A stretch of 45,101 nucleotides of DNA from Candidatus Omnitrophota bacterium (GTDB taxonomy: Bacteria > Omnitrophota > Gorgyraeia > B26-G9): positions 1 through 45,101 of the forward strand of contig JAHJAO010000069.1 in assembly GCA_018813905.1 (NCBI GenBank). Direction: 5' to 3'. The translations under genes and the position numbers were made by a program. The notes below the pieces were generated by a model, which had not been told where the DNA came from, searched no databases, and worked only from the letters and a program-made list of their open reading frames with translations. The stretch's first letter is position 1. The number at the start of each line of letters is the position of its first letter. Below are positions 23,312 through 32,395 of this stretch, piece by piece.

Positions 23312-25035
23312 GATTCTTTAGCCTTCTCTCGCCCTATCGTAATAAGTGGGTGCTGATATTCATATTAAGCGGGTTAAGCGCAGGGTTGAGTTTGATCAAC
23401 CCCTATCTTACCAAGTTCATAGTTGATGAAGCAATAGGTAGTAAAGATTTAAGAATTCTTGTTATTTTACTATTAATTGTTGGAAGTGTTTTTATTGGCG
23501 GCAGCCTAATAGATATACTAAAAGAATTTTTAGGTAAGTATATAAACCGCAGGGTGTATTTTGATCTGAATAAGAAGGTTTTTAGACATATCCAGGATTT
23601 CCCTTTTTTATGGTTTGTCGATAGATCTACCGGAGAGCATATTTATAAGATTAGTTACGATATAAATAGGGTGACGAGTTTTGTTACGATAACACCAACC
23701 CAGGCGATATCCCTTTTCCCAAGGTTATTATTTAGTCTTATAATCGTATTTTATCTTAACTGGAAGATGGCAATTCTCGCCTTTTTACTTACGCCATTTT
23801 TGTATTTACCTCCTTATTATTTCAGCCGAAAGCTGAGCAGGATTTTTAAAACTTTATTTGAAAACTCTCAGGGTATGTTTAGTAGTCTAGCAGAGGTTTT
23901 TTCGCATATTCAGCTGATTAAGGCCTGCGGAAAGGAGTCTTCTACCATTCGGAATTATTTAAAGAGATTAATTGTTAATATGAAGATAGAGAAAAAGCAG
24001 ACAAGATTAGAAGTCTTTAGTGATTGCACTACTGATATAATAAACAAGCTTATAATTGGAATAATTGCATTATATGGTGGTTATCAGGTAATAAAGAGTA
24101 GGATGAGCTTAGGAAGCCTTACGGCGATTATGGTTTATTTTGGCCAATTGATGGGGTTACAGGGCCAATTCGCTTACTTTTTTCAAAATACTATTAGGGG
24201 AATTGTTTCCGGTCAAAGGATAGCACAAATTTTGGATGAGAGGACAACGCTGATCGAGGCTGAAAATGCAAAAAAGGTAGTATTTAAACAAGGAGAAGTG
24301 GTTTTTAAAAATGTTGGTTTTGGTTATAGAGAAGGAGAATATATATTAAAAAATATTAGTTTTGATATTAAAGGCGGCAGGCATATTGCTGTTGCCGGCC
24401 CTTCCGGCTGCGGCAAAAGCACGCTGTTGAACCTTATCCTGCGCTTATATGACCCGTTAAACGGGGGTATTTTTATTGACGGGGAAAATATAAAAGAATT
24501 AAGTTTTAAGTCATTACGCGGGCAAATAGGGATGGCTTTACAGGATCCGTTTTTATTTAATGATACAATAAAAAGCAATATCGCTTATGGGATAGAGGGT
24601 GCAAGCGATAAAGAGATTCTTGAAGCAGCCCGGCTTTGCGGCATAGATGCGTTTGTTGAAGGGTTGGCATTAAAGTATGAGACGGTTATCGGCGAAAACG
24701 CCTGTAAAATTTCCGAAGGCCAGAAACAAAGAATTGCTATTGCCAGAGCCCTGATTAAAAAGCCAAAAATCCTGATAATGGATGAAGCAATGTCGTCTTT
24801 AGACTCCGAAAGGGAAGAAGAGATATTATCGAAGATAAAACAGATTCAAGGAATATCAACCTTAATTGTAGTATCGCACAGATTATCCACTTTAATGGCT
24901 ATGGATAGGGTTTATTATCTTGCCGATAACGAGACAGTGGTAGCGGATAACGCACAAAACCTACTCAAAAATAATACAAGCTTTTCTAAATTATTTGCCT
25001 CCCAGGTGTCGGGGTGTGATTTAAAAATATGTTAA
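23272..25035 (+). CDS. ABC exporter, fused permease-ATPase (peptide or lipid type)
   Basis: The 587-residue half-transporter has a six-helix transmembrane domain at residues 1-310 (MsbA/LmrA type) and a nucleotide-binding domain at about 335-575. Walker A is GPSGCGKST (near 376-384), the signature is ISEGQKQRIAIARA (near 479), Walker B is ILIMDEAMSSLD and the H-loop is VVSHRL. There is no N-terminal C39 peptidase domain, so leader removal would need another enzyme, such as the signal-peptidase fusion at 16870. Immediately downstream of the precursor gene, it is best read as the exporter of the matured peptide, though lipid-linked sugars are an alternative. Part of this gene (24470-24524) is duplicated as the fossil at 15226-15311. 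Confidence 0.85.
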   Translation: MDKFNEIKIKRLLRFFSLLSPYRNKWVLIFILSGLSAGLSLINPYLTKFIVDEAIGSKDLRILVILLLIVGSVFIGGSLIDILKEFLGKYINRRVYFDLNKKVFRHIQDFPFLWFVDRSTGEHIYKISYDINRVTSFVTITPTQAISLFPRLLFSLIIVFYLNWKMAILAFLLTPFLYLPPYYFSRKLSRIFKTLFENSQGMFSSLAEVFSHIQLIKACGKESSTIRNYLKRLIVNMKIEKKQTRLEVFSDCTTDIINKLIIGIIALYGGYQVIKSRMSLGSLTAIMVYFGQLMGLQGQFAYFFQNTIRGIVSGQRIAQILDERTTLIEAENAKKVVFKQGEVVFKNVGFGYREGEYILKNISFDIKGGRHIAVAGPSGCGKSTLLNLILRLYDPLNGGIFIDGENIKELSFKSLRGQIGMALQDPFLFNDTIKSNIAYGIEGASDKEILEAARLCGIDAFVEGLALKYETVIGENACKISEGQKQRIAIARALIKKPKILIMDEAMSSLDSEREEEILSKIKQIQGISTLIVVSHRLSTLMAMDRVYYLADNETVVADNAQNLLKNNTSFSKLFASQVSGCDLKIC

Positions 25036-25066
25036 CAGAGAAATAAATAGGTATTTTTATTAGAAA

Positions 25067-25762
25067 ATGCGGATAAATATTATTATTCCTGTTTATAACG
25101 AACAGGAACTTGTAAATGATACATTAAAAGCGGTTATCTCCCAGCTTACGCTAGATTATCAGATTATCATCGTTGATGATTGCTCGACAGATAATACGCT
25201 TAAAATCGTTAATAGCTTTGCCCAAACGCATACAAATATTGTAGTTATTACCAACACGACTCATCAAGGGTTTGCGGGCGTTTTAAAACAAGGGATAGTA
25301 TTGGTGCCGGAAGATGAAGTTTTTATTCCGGTTATGGCCGATGGATGCGATGACGTCGGGCTTATAGAAGAGATGTATCGGCATATCTGTCGAGGCGCTG
25401 ATGTTGTATGCGCGTCCCGCTATATAAAAGGCGGCAGGCGCATTGGCGGGGCATTACTTAAATCTATAGGATCGAGGTTTGTGAACTGGATTTTTGCAAT
25501 AGGCACAAAAATACCCTGTCATGATTCAACAAATTCTTTTAAAATGATGAGGAAGAAAGCTTGTGACTCGTTTACTCTAGAAAGTGCGGGGTTTGAAATC
25601 TCCGCGGAGTTAATTTTAAAAGTTTTTGTTAACAAATATAAAATTGTCGAACTTCCCACGGTATGGAGAGAAAGAAGAAAGGGGCAGTCGCATTTCCGCT
25701 TGTACAAGGACGGTAAAAGATATATAAAATGGCTGTTCTATGGATTTAACTATCGGAACTAA
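25067..25762 (+). CDS. GT2 polyprenyl-phosphate sugar synthase (DPM1-like)
   Basis: This short (231-residue) GT2 enzyme has the beginning INIIIPVYNEQELVNDTLKA, IIVDDCSTDNT, and MADGCDDV in the DXD position. It then has CASRYIKGGRR and the family's ERRKGQSHFRLYKDGKRYIKW tail block. DPM1-like enzymes move a sugar from a nucleotide donor to dolichol- or undecaprenyl-phosphate. The product is the donor of GT-C enzymes, three of which are nearby (15330, 25814, 27542), so it probably feeds them. It has no membrane anchor. The sugar is unknown. Confidence 0.85.
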   Translation: MRINIIIPVYNEQELVNDTLKAVISQLTLDYQIIIVDDCSTDNTLKIVNSFAQTHTNIVVITNTTHQGFAGVLKQGIVLVPEDEVFIPVMADGCDDVGLIEEMYRHICRGADVVCASRYIKGGRRIGGALLKSIGSRFVNWIFAIGTKIPCHDSTNSFKMMRKKACDSFTLESAGFEISAELILKVFVNKYKIVELPTVWRERRKGQSHFRLYKDGKRYIKWLFYGFNYRN

Positions 25763-25813
25763 TTTCGGATTTAAGTATAACCGTATATTTGGCGTAAAAC
25801 TTGAAAACAATCA

Positions 25814-27505
25814 ATGAAGCAAAATGAGATAAAAAGTAATATAGAAAAAAATAAGGTTGATAAGAAGAAAGCATGGATGAAGATACTTCTTCTGGGAGCC
25901 TTGGGGGCGGGTATATTTTTACGGCTATATTCATTAGGCAAATTTAGCCTCTGGTACGATGAATTAATAACCGCGCAATGGGGATATATTGATCTTAGTA
26001 CTTTTGCTTATAATGCCGGGTGTTCACAGATAAAGACAATGCTGAGTTATCTTAGGATTGACCAGCAACCCCCGCTGTATTATTTATTAATTTATTTGTG
26101 GAGCATTGTCTTTGGAGAGACTGCTTATGCGTTGAGAATATTCTCGGTTATCATGAATATTCTAGCGGGGATTGTGTTCTTTAAATTTGCACGGCTTTTC
26201 GTAGAAAAAAACACAACTATCTGTGCGGTATTATTATTTGTGTTCAGCCCCATGCAGATGTGGTATGCCCAGGAAGCAAGGACATATAGCTTAAGCGTTT
26301 TTTTGGGAATACTTATGATGTATTTTTATATCAGGGCATTACGAGAGAACAAACCCTTAATGTGGAAGCGATACCTCTTTACAGGCATTCTGTCCATATA
26401 TTCAAATTATTTCCTTATTTTTCTAATATTAAGTTTTGCTGTGCCTTTGCTGCTGAAAGAGAATAGGAGATATTTTAAAAAATGGTTATTATACACTATT
26501 GTTATCTTTCTATTCTTTATGCCATATCTATATATTTTTGTCACCCAATTTAAAAGTATAATAGGGTTTTCATGGATTGCATCTCCGGGGCCGAAGTCGA
26601 TATTAATAACTTTAACAAATTTTGTTATCGGATACAATAATAACCCCGTGCAATATTTTATATTTGCCCCGTTTCTCATATCCCTATTTCTCTACGGGTT
26701 ATTTAAGTTTGGAAGAAATAAGTCAGCTATATTGACATTAAGCACATTTTTGTTTTTTCCGCTTGTAGCCAGTTATCTTTTTTCAAAGTTAATAACCAAT
26801 ATATATCTTGATCGCGCATTTTTGCCTTTTTCTTTCTTGTTTTATCTTTTTGTCGCTAACGGAGTAATGAACATAGATAAAAAAGTGTTTAGGATACCAA
26901 TATGTCTATTTTTGGTTTTTGGGATATCGGCAGGATCAGTAAATTATTATAAAGGATATTTTCCAGGCGATAGGGATCAGGAAATATATCACATGGGTGT
27001 TCACAAGAAAAGAGACTATAGCAAGGCATTGCGGTTTATTGCCGAAAACATATCTAGCGGCGATGTCTTGGCCTGCGCAGATATGCAGGCAAATCTAATC
27101 ATCGGAGTGCATTTCAGGCCATATAAGTATCCCAGTAAAATAACTCGCCATATCAGGGTTTTTATTCCCAAATATAACAAGATGCCGCTATGGATAGTAC
27201 GGCGTTTAAATCATCTAAAAAATGGAGAGTGGTTGCCGATTAGTGACTATGAGGATAAAGAAACTCTCCATTTTGTTGAATTCAGAAAAGTAAAAGTGGG
27301 GGAAGTAAAAGAAGGGCGGTTTAGGCGGATTTGGTTAATATCCTCATTCTGGGATGATGGCTGGGGAATTGAGGCCGATGCTTCTGCGGCAAGAGAATAT
27401 CTTAAAGAAAAATACAAAGTAATATGCAGTTTGCACAGAGAAAATATGTTTATAGAATTGTATGAGTTCATCGAAACAGGAGAGAAAAAAGCTAGCGAAA
27501 AATAA
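25814..27505 (+). CDS. GT-C (GT39/ArnT-like) membrane glycosyltransferase
   Basis: At 563 residues it has a basic cytoplasmic N-terminus, then about ten hydrophobic segments. It has the catalytic-loop motif LWYDELI and the block MQMWYAQEARTYSLSVFLG. A soluble C-terminal part of roughly 170 residues follows. It is paralogous to the GT-C gene at 15330: both share the WYDE, QPPLYY/NAPLYG and WYAQEAR blocks. It uses a polyprenyl-phosphate sugar, plausibly made by the DPM1-like gene just upstream. The acceptor is unknown: glycan, lipid A-like lipid or protein. Confidence 0.86.
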   Translation: MKQNEIKSNIEKNKVDKKKAWMKILLLGALGAGIFLRLYSLGKFSLWYDELITAQWGYIDLSTFAYNAGCSQIKTMLSYLRIDQQPPLYYLLIYLWSIVFGETAYALRIFSVIMNILAGIVFFKFARLFVEKNTTICAVLLFVFSPMQMWYAQEARTYSLSVFLGILMMYFYIRALRENKPLMWKRYLFTGILSIYSNYFLIFLILSFAVPLLLKENRRYFKKWLLYTIVIFLFFMPYLYIFVTQFKSIIGFSWIASPGPKSILITLTNFVIGYNNNPVQYFIFAPFLISLFLYGLFKFGRNKSAILTLSTFLFFPLVASYLFSKLITNIYLDRAFLPFSFLFYLFVANGVMNIDKKVFRIPICLFLVFGISAGSVNYYKGYFPGDRDQEIYHMGVHKKRDYSKALRFIAENISSGDVLACADMQANLIIGVHFRPYKYPSKITRHIRVFIPKYNKMPLWIVRRLNHLKNGEWLPISDYEDKETLHFVEFRKVKVGEVKEGRFRRIWLISSFWDDGWGIEADASAAREYLKEKYKVICSLHRENMFIELYEFIETGEKKASEK

Positions 27506-27541
27506 AGGCCAATTTTAAACATTTAACTTTTTTTATAATAT

Positions 27542-29143
27542 ATGTTAGAAAAAAAAAGCAGGAAAATAGACTGGACAGTGGTTATCATCTTAATTTTCAC
27601 ATTTATTCTCGGAGTATATCAACTAGGCGTGAGGGAGCTTGAGATAGACGAATATTTTAGCCTTCACATCTCTCAACACCCGATTTCCGACATATTGATG
27701 TTAAACAATAATTATGGCTATTGGTATATGAATAATTTGCCGCCATTTTATGAATTTTTTCTCAACCTTTGGGCCCGGATTTTCGGCAGTAGCGTATTGG
27801 CTTACAGGTTCCCATCAGTAATATTCAATGTAATATTTATCTTATTTGTTTTTAAAATGGGAAAGTTGTTAGTGGACAGAGAGGCGGGATATTTAAGCGC
27901 GACCCTGGCAAGTTTTACCTTGGGATTCATCTTTTACTCTCGGTTCATACGATGTTATTCGTTATTAAATATGTTGGTTACGGTATCATTTTATATTCTG
28001 TTTAAGATGTTGAAACAAAACGGCTTTAACAAAAAGAACGGTATTGCTCTCGCTGTAATAAATATAGCCACAATTTACACCCATTATACGGGGTTTCTTG
28101 TATTGTTGTTTGAGGCATTGTTAATAATTGTTTTACGGAACGACAGAAAAAACAAATATAGAGATATACCGTATGCCGCGATTATCCCGTTAGGATGTTA
28201 TATGCCGTGGTATAAATATTTCTTTATTCATATAATAAAAGAAAATACGGTTCAGCAAATATACTATAATAGTAGTTACCTGCAAAGATTATATGTTGTT
28301 TTGCGCGATGGGGTCTTTGGAACGAATGCGATACTTCTTATTTATGCGATATTATTGCTTTATTTCTCAGGGAGATATTTATTGAAGAATAGGCTTCAAA
28401 AAGATGATTTATTCGACAAGAAAGCTTTGCTTGCTGTCCTCTTAGTCTTAATCGGTTCGATAGTATTGGTAAACCTTGTCAATGCCGACACGCGCAGCTT
28501 TCGTATGAAATATTTCCTAGCGTACCTATTCCCGCTTTTTGTGATATCCGGATACAGCGTCTGTAATTTGCCGAAACGTTTAGGGCTAGCAGTATTTATG
28601 ATACTTCTTATTTTATCTGGCAGGCAAGTTTGTGATTTTTATGAAAACAGTGTATTTAGGTGGCCGAATACCCAATTAAGAAAGATAATTTCTAATATAA
28701 GACCGTATGAGAAAAAAGGGTTGACAATTTTCATTGAAGATAATATGTATATTCCGCTTTTCGCATATTACTATTGGAATCCGGGGCTTGCTTATAAAAT
28801 GTCAACTCCGCGTTATGGCTATAAGGCGAATATATTTCTAGAGGAAATAAAGAGTTCGGTGAGAATTTATGGCAACGTTCGCGGGCCTCTAAAAATAGAT
28901 GGTGTTGTTAAAGGAGGGGGTAGCGATTTTGCTATTTGGAGATGGAGAGAAGCAATAGAAGCAGCTTTAGAACGGCGATGGTTTTTGGTGCTGGGAACGA
29001 GAGGGGCAAAAGACTTTTTTGATAAAACCGATGAGGAAATAAAAAAAGAAGAGAATCAAAACAAAATTCAAATAAAACTTGCTAAGGAATTTCGAGTGGT
29101 CGGCTATCAGGGGAGCTTATACGAAATTATATTGCAACGGTAG
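27542..29143 (+). CDS. GT-C membrane glycosyltransferase, divergent
   Basis: A 533-residue multi-pass protein of the same GT-C fold as its upstream neighbour. It has the acidic loop motif ELEIDEYFSLH, LPPFYEFFLNLW, and FIFYSRFIRCYSLLNML in the place of the WYAQEARxYS block. TIYTHYTGFLVLLFEA is the usual next helix. The soluble C-terminus ends with a charged EIKKEENQNK region. It is more divergent than the other two GT-C proteins, so it may use another acceptor. It begins 36 bases after the previous stop in an AT-rich gap. Confidence 0.82.
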   Translation: MLEKKSRKIDWTVVIILIFTFILGVYQLGVRELEIDEYFSLHISQHPISDILMLNNNYGYWYMNNLPPFYEFFLNLWARIFGSSVLAYRFPSVIFNVIFILFVFKMGKLLVDREAGYLSATLASFTLGFIFYSRFIRCYSLLNMLVTVSFYILFKMLKQNGFNKKNGIALAVINIATIYTHYTGFLVLLFEALLIIVLRNDRKNKYRDIPYAAIIPLGCYMPWYKYFFIHIIKENTVQQIYYNSSYLQRLYVVLRDGVFGTNAILLIYAILLLYFSGRYLLKNRLQKDDLFDKKALLAVLLVLIGSIVLVNLVNADTRSFRMKYFLAYLFPLFVISGYSVCNLPKRLGLAVFMILLILSGRQVCDFYENSVFRWPNTQLRKIISNIRPYEKKGLTIFIEDNMYIPLFAYYYWNPGLAYKMSTPRYGYKANIFLEEIKSSVRIYGNVRGPLKIDGVVKGGGSDFAIWRWREAIEAALERRWFLVLGTRGAKDFFDKTDEEIKKEENQNKIQIKLAKEFRVVGYQGSLYEIILQR

Positions 29144-29164
29144 TTATTTTTAAGAAAAAATCTT

Positions 29165-30193
29165 ATGAAAAAAATTTCTATCCTTACCGTGACATCAGAT
29201 AGAAAAAATAGTTTGCGCCGCTATATTGAAAGCGTTATTTCTGCCGACGACTTCGCTAATATAGAACCTATATTTTTGATAAATGGGGAGAACCTTATTA
29301 CAGAATCTTTGCTTGAGCAGTACAGCCAAAAACACAACAACATTCGTTTCATAAAATCCGATAAGCAGAGTAGAGGCGCGGCGCGAAACACGCTTATTAA
29401 ATATGCCTGCGGGGAAGTCGTCTATTTTTTAGATGACGATGTGTTAGTGGCGAAAGATAGTTTTAGTGTGTTGCGAAGGAATATGGAAAAACACAAAGAT
29501 GTTGATATCATGGGCGGGCCGAATTTGACTCCTCCCGGCAGCGGTTGTTTCCAGATTGCGCAGGGGGCCGTTTTAGGCAGTTTTTTTGGAACATTATGGA
29601 TGAGTAAAAGGTATAACAGCTTTGGTAAGTCCATCTTTGCTGATGAACGCGCGTTGATTCTCTGTAATCTGGCTTTTAGAAGAAGAGTATTTGAAAAAAA
29701 CAAGCTTTTTTTTAACGGGTCGATTGTTTGCGCAGAGGAAAATTTATTACTGCAACAACTAATGGATGCCGGATGTAAAGCGATGCATATTCCGGAATTA
29801 ATCGTATATCATGAAAGGAGAAACACGTATGACGCTTTTTGCCGGCAAATTTTCATATATGGAAAAGGCCGGGCACAAGCAATTTTTTGCCGGCCACAAG
29901 TTACTAACATGATTTATGTTATCCCCAGTTTATTTGTGGTGTATCTTTTGCTGCTATGCTGGCCCCCATTTGCCATAACCAAAATGCCTTTATATGGTTA
30001 CGGGATATTTACAGTATTTGCTGCCATAACGTTGATTTTTAAGGCGGGATTTAATGTTTTTTTGTTTGGGCTTATACTTTTTCCGACAATACACATAGCT
30101 TATGGGATGGGCTTTATAAATGAAATATTTAAGAAAGCAATCCAAAGTTTCGCGACATTTTTCATGCGGGGTGAAGAAGAAAATGTGTTATGA
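29165..30193 (+). CDS. GT2 glycosyltransferase with C-terminal membrane segments
   Basis: The GT2 domain begins KKISILTVTSDRKNSLRRYI and has the ARN-x(L) block RGAARNTLIKYACGEVVYFL. The DDD nucleotide/metal motif is in FLDDDVLV, followed by GGPNLTPPGSGCFQIAQ and CAEENLLLQQLMDAGCK. Two or three hydrophobic segments (about 240-325) anchor it. It would add a sugar from a nucleotide-sugar to a lipid-linked intermediate in the cytoplasm. Its stop overlaps the aminotransferase start (ATGA), so both belong to one operon. Confidence 0.84.
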   Translation: MKKISILTVTSDRKNSLRRYIESVISADDFANIEPIFLINGENLITESLLEQYSQKHNNIRFIKSDKQSRGAARNTLIKYACGEVVYFLDDDVLVAKDSFSVLRRNMEKHKDVDIMGGPNLTPPGSGCFQIAQGAVLGSFFGTLWMSKRYNSFGKSIFADERALILCNLAFRRRVFEKNKLFFNGSIVCAEENLLLQQLMDAGCKAMHIPELIVYHERRNTYDAFCRQIFIYGKGRAQAIFCRPQVTNMIYVIPSLFVVYLLLLCWPPFAITKMPLYGYGIFTVFAAITLIFKAGFNVFLFGLILFPTIHIAYGMGFINEIFKKAIQSFATFFMRGEEENVL

Positions 30194-31449
30194 GAAAATA
30201 TGAGATTGTTTTTAAGTCATTGGCAAAAGTTGTAAAGAATTGCTGGCAGGCACGCAAACTATTGCAATTAGAAAACAGCAGAGAAAGCATTTCATTGCAA
30301 GCGATGCGCTCATATATCAAGCAGGCGTGCGGGAACACTTGGGATATTCCCTATGATAATTATTGTGCGGAAAACGCGTTGTATCTCAAGGGGATCCAAG
30401 AAGAAATGAGTACTTTGCTTGTTTTGGAAAGCGCCATTGATTGCGAAGAATATCTAAGAAAATTTGAACTTGCTTTTGCCAAATACTACGGTGTTCTCTA
30501 TGCTCTAGGCGTTTCTTCCGGAACGGCAGCGCTCGCTTTAACTCTTGGCGCGTTCGATATTGGAGAGGGAGATGAGGTCATCACCACACCGCATACCTAT
30601 ATTGCGACAGCTTTGGCTATTGTTGATGTTGGCGCGCGGCCTGTTTTTGTTGATATTGGGGAAGATTTTAATATCGATCCGCTAAAGATAGAAGAAAAAA
30701 TATCTTCACGAACAAAAGCGATTCTTCCGGTCCACCTCTATGGGAATCCGTGCCGCATGGATCAAATTATGGAAATTGCCCAAAAATATAATCTTGCTGT
30801 CGTAGAAGATGCTTGTCAGGCGCATGGCGCATCCTTGGATGGTAAAAAAGTTGGAACATTTGGCAATGCGGGATGTTTCAGCTTTCATCCTTCTAAAATA
30901 ATAGGCGGTATGGGAGATGGCGGCATGGTTATTACTTCGGATAAAAAACTTGCTCAAAGAATAATTAAACAGAAAGAACCGATACATCATGATACTGAAG
31001 TTTTAAAAAGCCGCAGAACACCGGCTTGTTTAGACCCGATTCACGTGCCATTTTTAATAACAAAATTGCAGCATATTAGAGAAATAATTGAGCGCCGAAA
31101 AAAAATCGCGGCGATGTATAATAACAGTTTTATCTCTATTCCACAGTTGAGAATTCCCAACATAGAGACCGGATGCGAACATAGCTACCGCAATTATACG
31201 CTCAGAGCAGAAGACCGCAGTGGCCTCAGGCGCTACCTTTTCACGCGCGGGATTCAAGCAAAAGTTTTTTACGAAATCCCGCTGTATTTGCGTAAGGAAT
31301 TTGAGTTTCTTGGGTATCGCCAAGCGGATTTTCCGCTATGCGAACAGACTTATAAAGAAATTATTTCCTTGCCCATATCGCACGCGTTAAAAAATGAACA
31401 GGTTGAAATCATAATCCGGGAAATCAAAAATTATTATGGCATTAAATAA
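30190..31449 (+). CDS. DegT/DnrJ/EryC1/StrS sugar aminotransferase
   Basis: This PLP enzyme makes an amino sugar from a keto nucleotide-sugar. Visible motifs are SSGTAALALTLGAF, GDEVITTPHTYIATA, AVVEDACQAHGA and CFSFHPSKIIGGMGDGG, with the PLP lysine at K236. At 419 residues it is slightly long because about 60 extra N-terminal residues precede the normal beginning. The DegT family usually acts on UDP- or TDP-4-keto or 3-keto sugars. The preceding GT2 overlaps its start and the next GT2 overlaps its stop by 14 bases, so it probably supplies their substrate. Confidence 0.9.
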   Translation: MRKYEIVFKSLAKVVKNCWQARKLLQLENSRESISLQAMRSYIKQACGNTWDIPYDNYCAENALYLKGIQEEMSTLLVLESAIDCEEYLRKFELAFAKYYGVLYALGVSSGTAALALTLGAFDIGEGDEVITTPHTYIATALAIVDVGARPVFVDIGEDFNIDPLKIEEKISSRTKAILPVHLYGNPCRMDQIMEIAQKYNLAVVEDACQAHGASLDGKKVGTFGNAGCFSFHPSKIIGGMGDGGMVITSDKKLAQRIIKQKEPIHHDTEVLKSRRTPACLDPIHVPFLITKLQHIREIIERRKKIAAMYNNSFISIPQLRIPNIETGCEHSYRNYTLRAEDRSGLRRYLFTRGIQAKVFYEIPLYLRKEFEFLGYRQADFPLCEQTYKEIISLPISHALKNEQVEIIIREIKNYYGIK

Positions 31450-32395
31450 TAACGAACAAACTCCTTTTATTAGCATTGTGATCCCAACGTATAATCGCGC
31501 GGCATTACTTTGTGAATGCATCAAAAGCGTGATGCGGTTAGAATATCCTAAAGATGCCTTTGAGATAATTGTTGTTGATGACGGGTCAACAGACGGCAGC
31601 GAGGAGTGTTTAGAACGCATGTTACCGGAATCGCGGGGAAAAATTAAGTATCTTCGGGAAATAACCAATCGTGGTGTGGCCGCAGCGCGGAATCGGGGCT
31701 TTGCCGCGGCAAAAGGCGAGATCATCGCTTGTTTAGATGATGATTGTCGGGCTCAAAAAGATTGGCTGAAGAATATTATCGCGACGCTTGCTCTTTATCC
31801 CGATGCCGCGGCAGTGGGGGGAAGCGTTATTAATGCGACAGAATCTCCGCTGGCCTGGGCCTCCTATATCATTGAGTTTTCATCATGGTTTCCTGTAGGA
31901 GGCACAAAGCGCGTAAAAGATATCCCCGGCTGCAATATTGCTTATCGGAAAAAAGATATAGCTGGAAACAGATTTCCCGAAGAATTTAAAGGATCCGTGG
32001 GAGAAGATACATTATTTAATTACAATTTAATTAATAAGGGCAAGGTGATAATTTTTAATCCAAAAATAAAAGTTTTTCATTGTAAATGGGGGTATGATTT
32101 CACAAAAGAGGATTTTTATAAAACTCAAAAAAAATATGCGTTAAGTTTTGTTCGAGGCGGATACAAAATTTTCGGGACATGGGGAAACATTTTTATGAAG
32201 TATAGAGTTTTGAATCTATTTTGCCTGCGGATAATATTGGTTTTTTTAAGATGCCTGAGATCAAAGAAATATCTTCTTGAGTTTGTGCGTAACTTTAAAT
32301 TGATTCTGCTTGGAGAATGGAGACGCAATAAGCTTATTTATGAATACTCGGCTGTTGTTTCTCAGCGGGAGGTAACCTCATTACGCGGTCTCTAA
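31436..32395 (+). CDS. GT2 glycosyltransferase
   Basis: The 319-residue protein begins PFISIVIPTYNRAALLCECI and has FEIIVVDDGSTDGS, GVAAARNRGFAAAKGEIIA and the DXD block CLDDDC. GSVGEDTLFNYNLINKGK is the later Asp-containing block. A hydrophobic, basic C-terminal region (about 255-300) may associate with the membrane. It belongs to the GT-A, family 2 transferases that extend lipid-linked glycans. Its start lies within the aminotransferase gene, and its stop overlaps the flippase start by one base. Confidence 0.87.
   Translation: MALNNNEQTPFISIVIPTYNRAALLCECIKSVMRLEYPKDAFEIIVVDDGSTDGSEECLERMLPESRGKIKYLREITNRGVAAARNRGFAAAKGEIIACLDDDCRAQKDWLKNIIATLALYPDAAAVGGSVINATESPLAWASYIIEFSSWFPVGGTKRVKDIPGCNIAYRKKDIAGNRFPEEFKGSVGEDTLFNYNLINKGKVIIFNPKIKVFHCKWGYDFTKEDFYKTQKKYALSFVRGGYKIFGTWGNIFMKYRVLNLFCLRIILVFLRCLRSKKYLLEFVRNFKLILLGEWRRNKLIYEYSAVVSQREVTSLRGL

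Noticed and set aside
15330-25035. Lasso-peptide cluster
   Set aside because: Kinase and nucleotidyltransferase recall lasso loci. But there is no asparagine-synthetase-like cyclase and no transglutaminase-type leader peptidase, and the precursor core lacks the Gly/Ala/Ser...Asp/Glu ring pattern.
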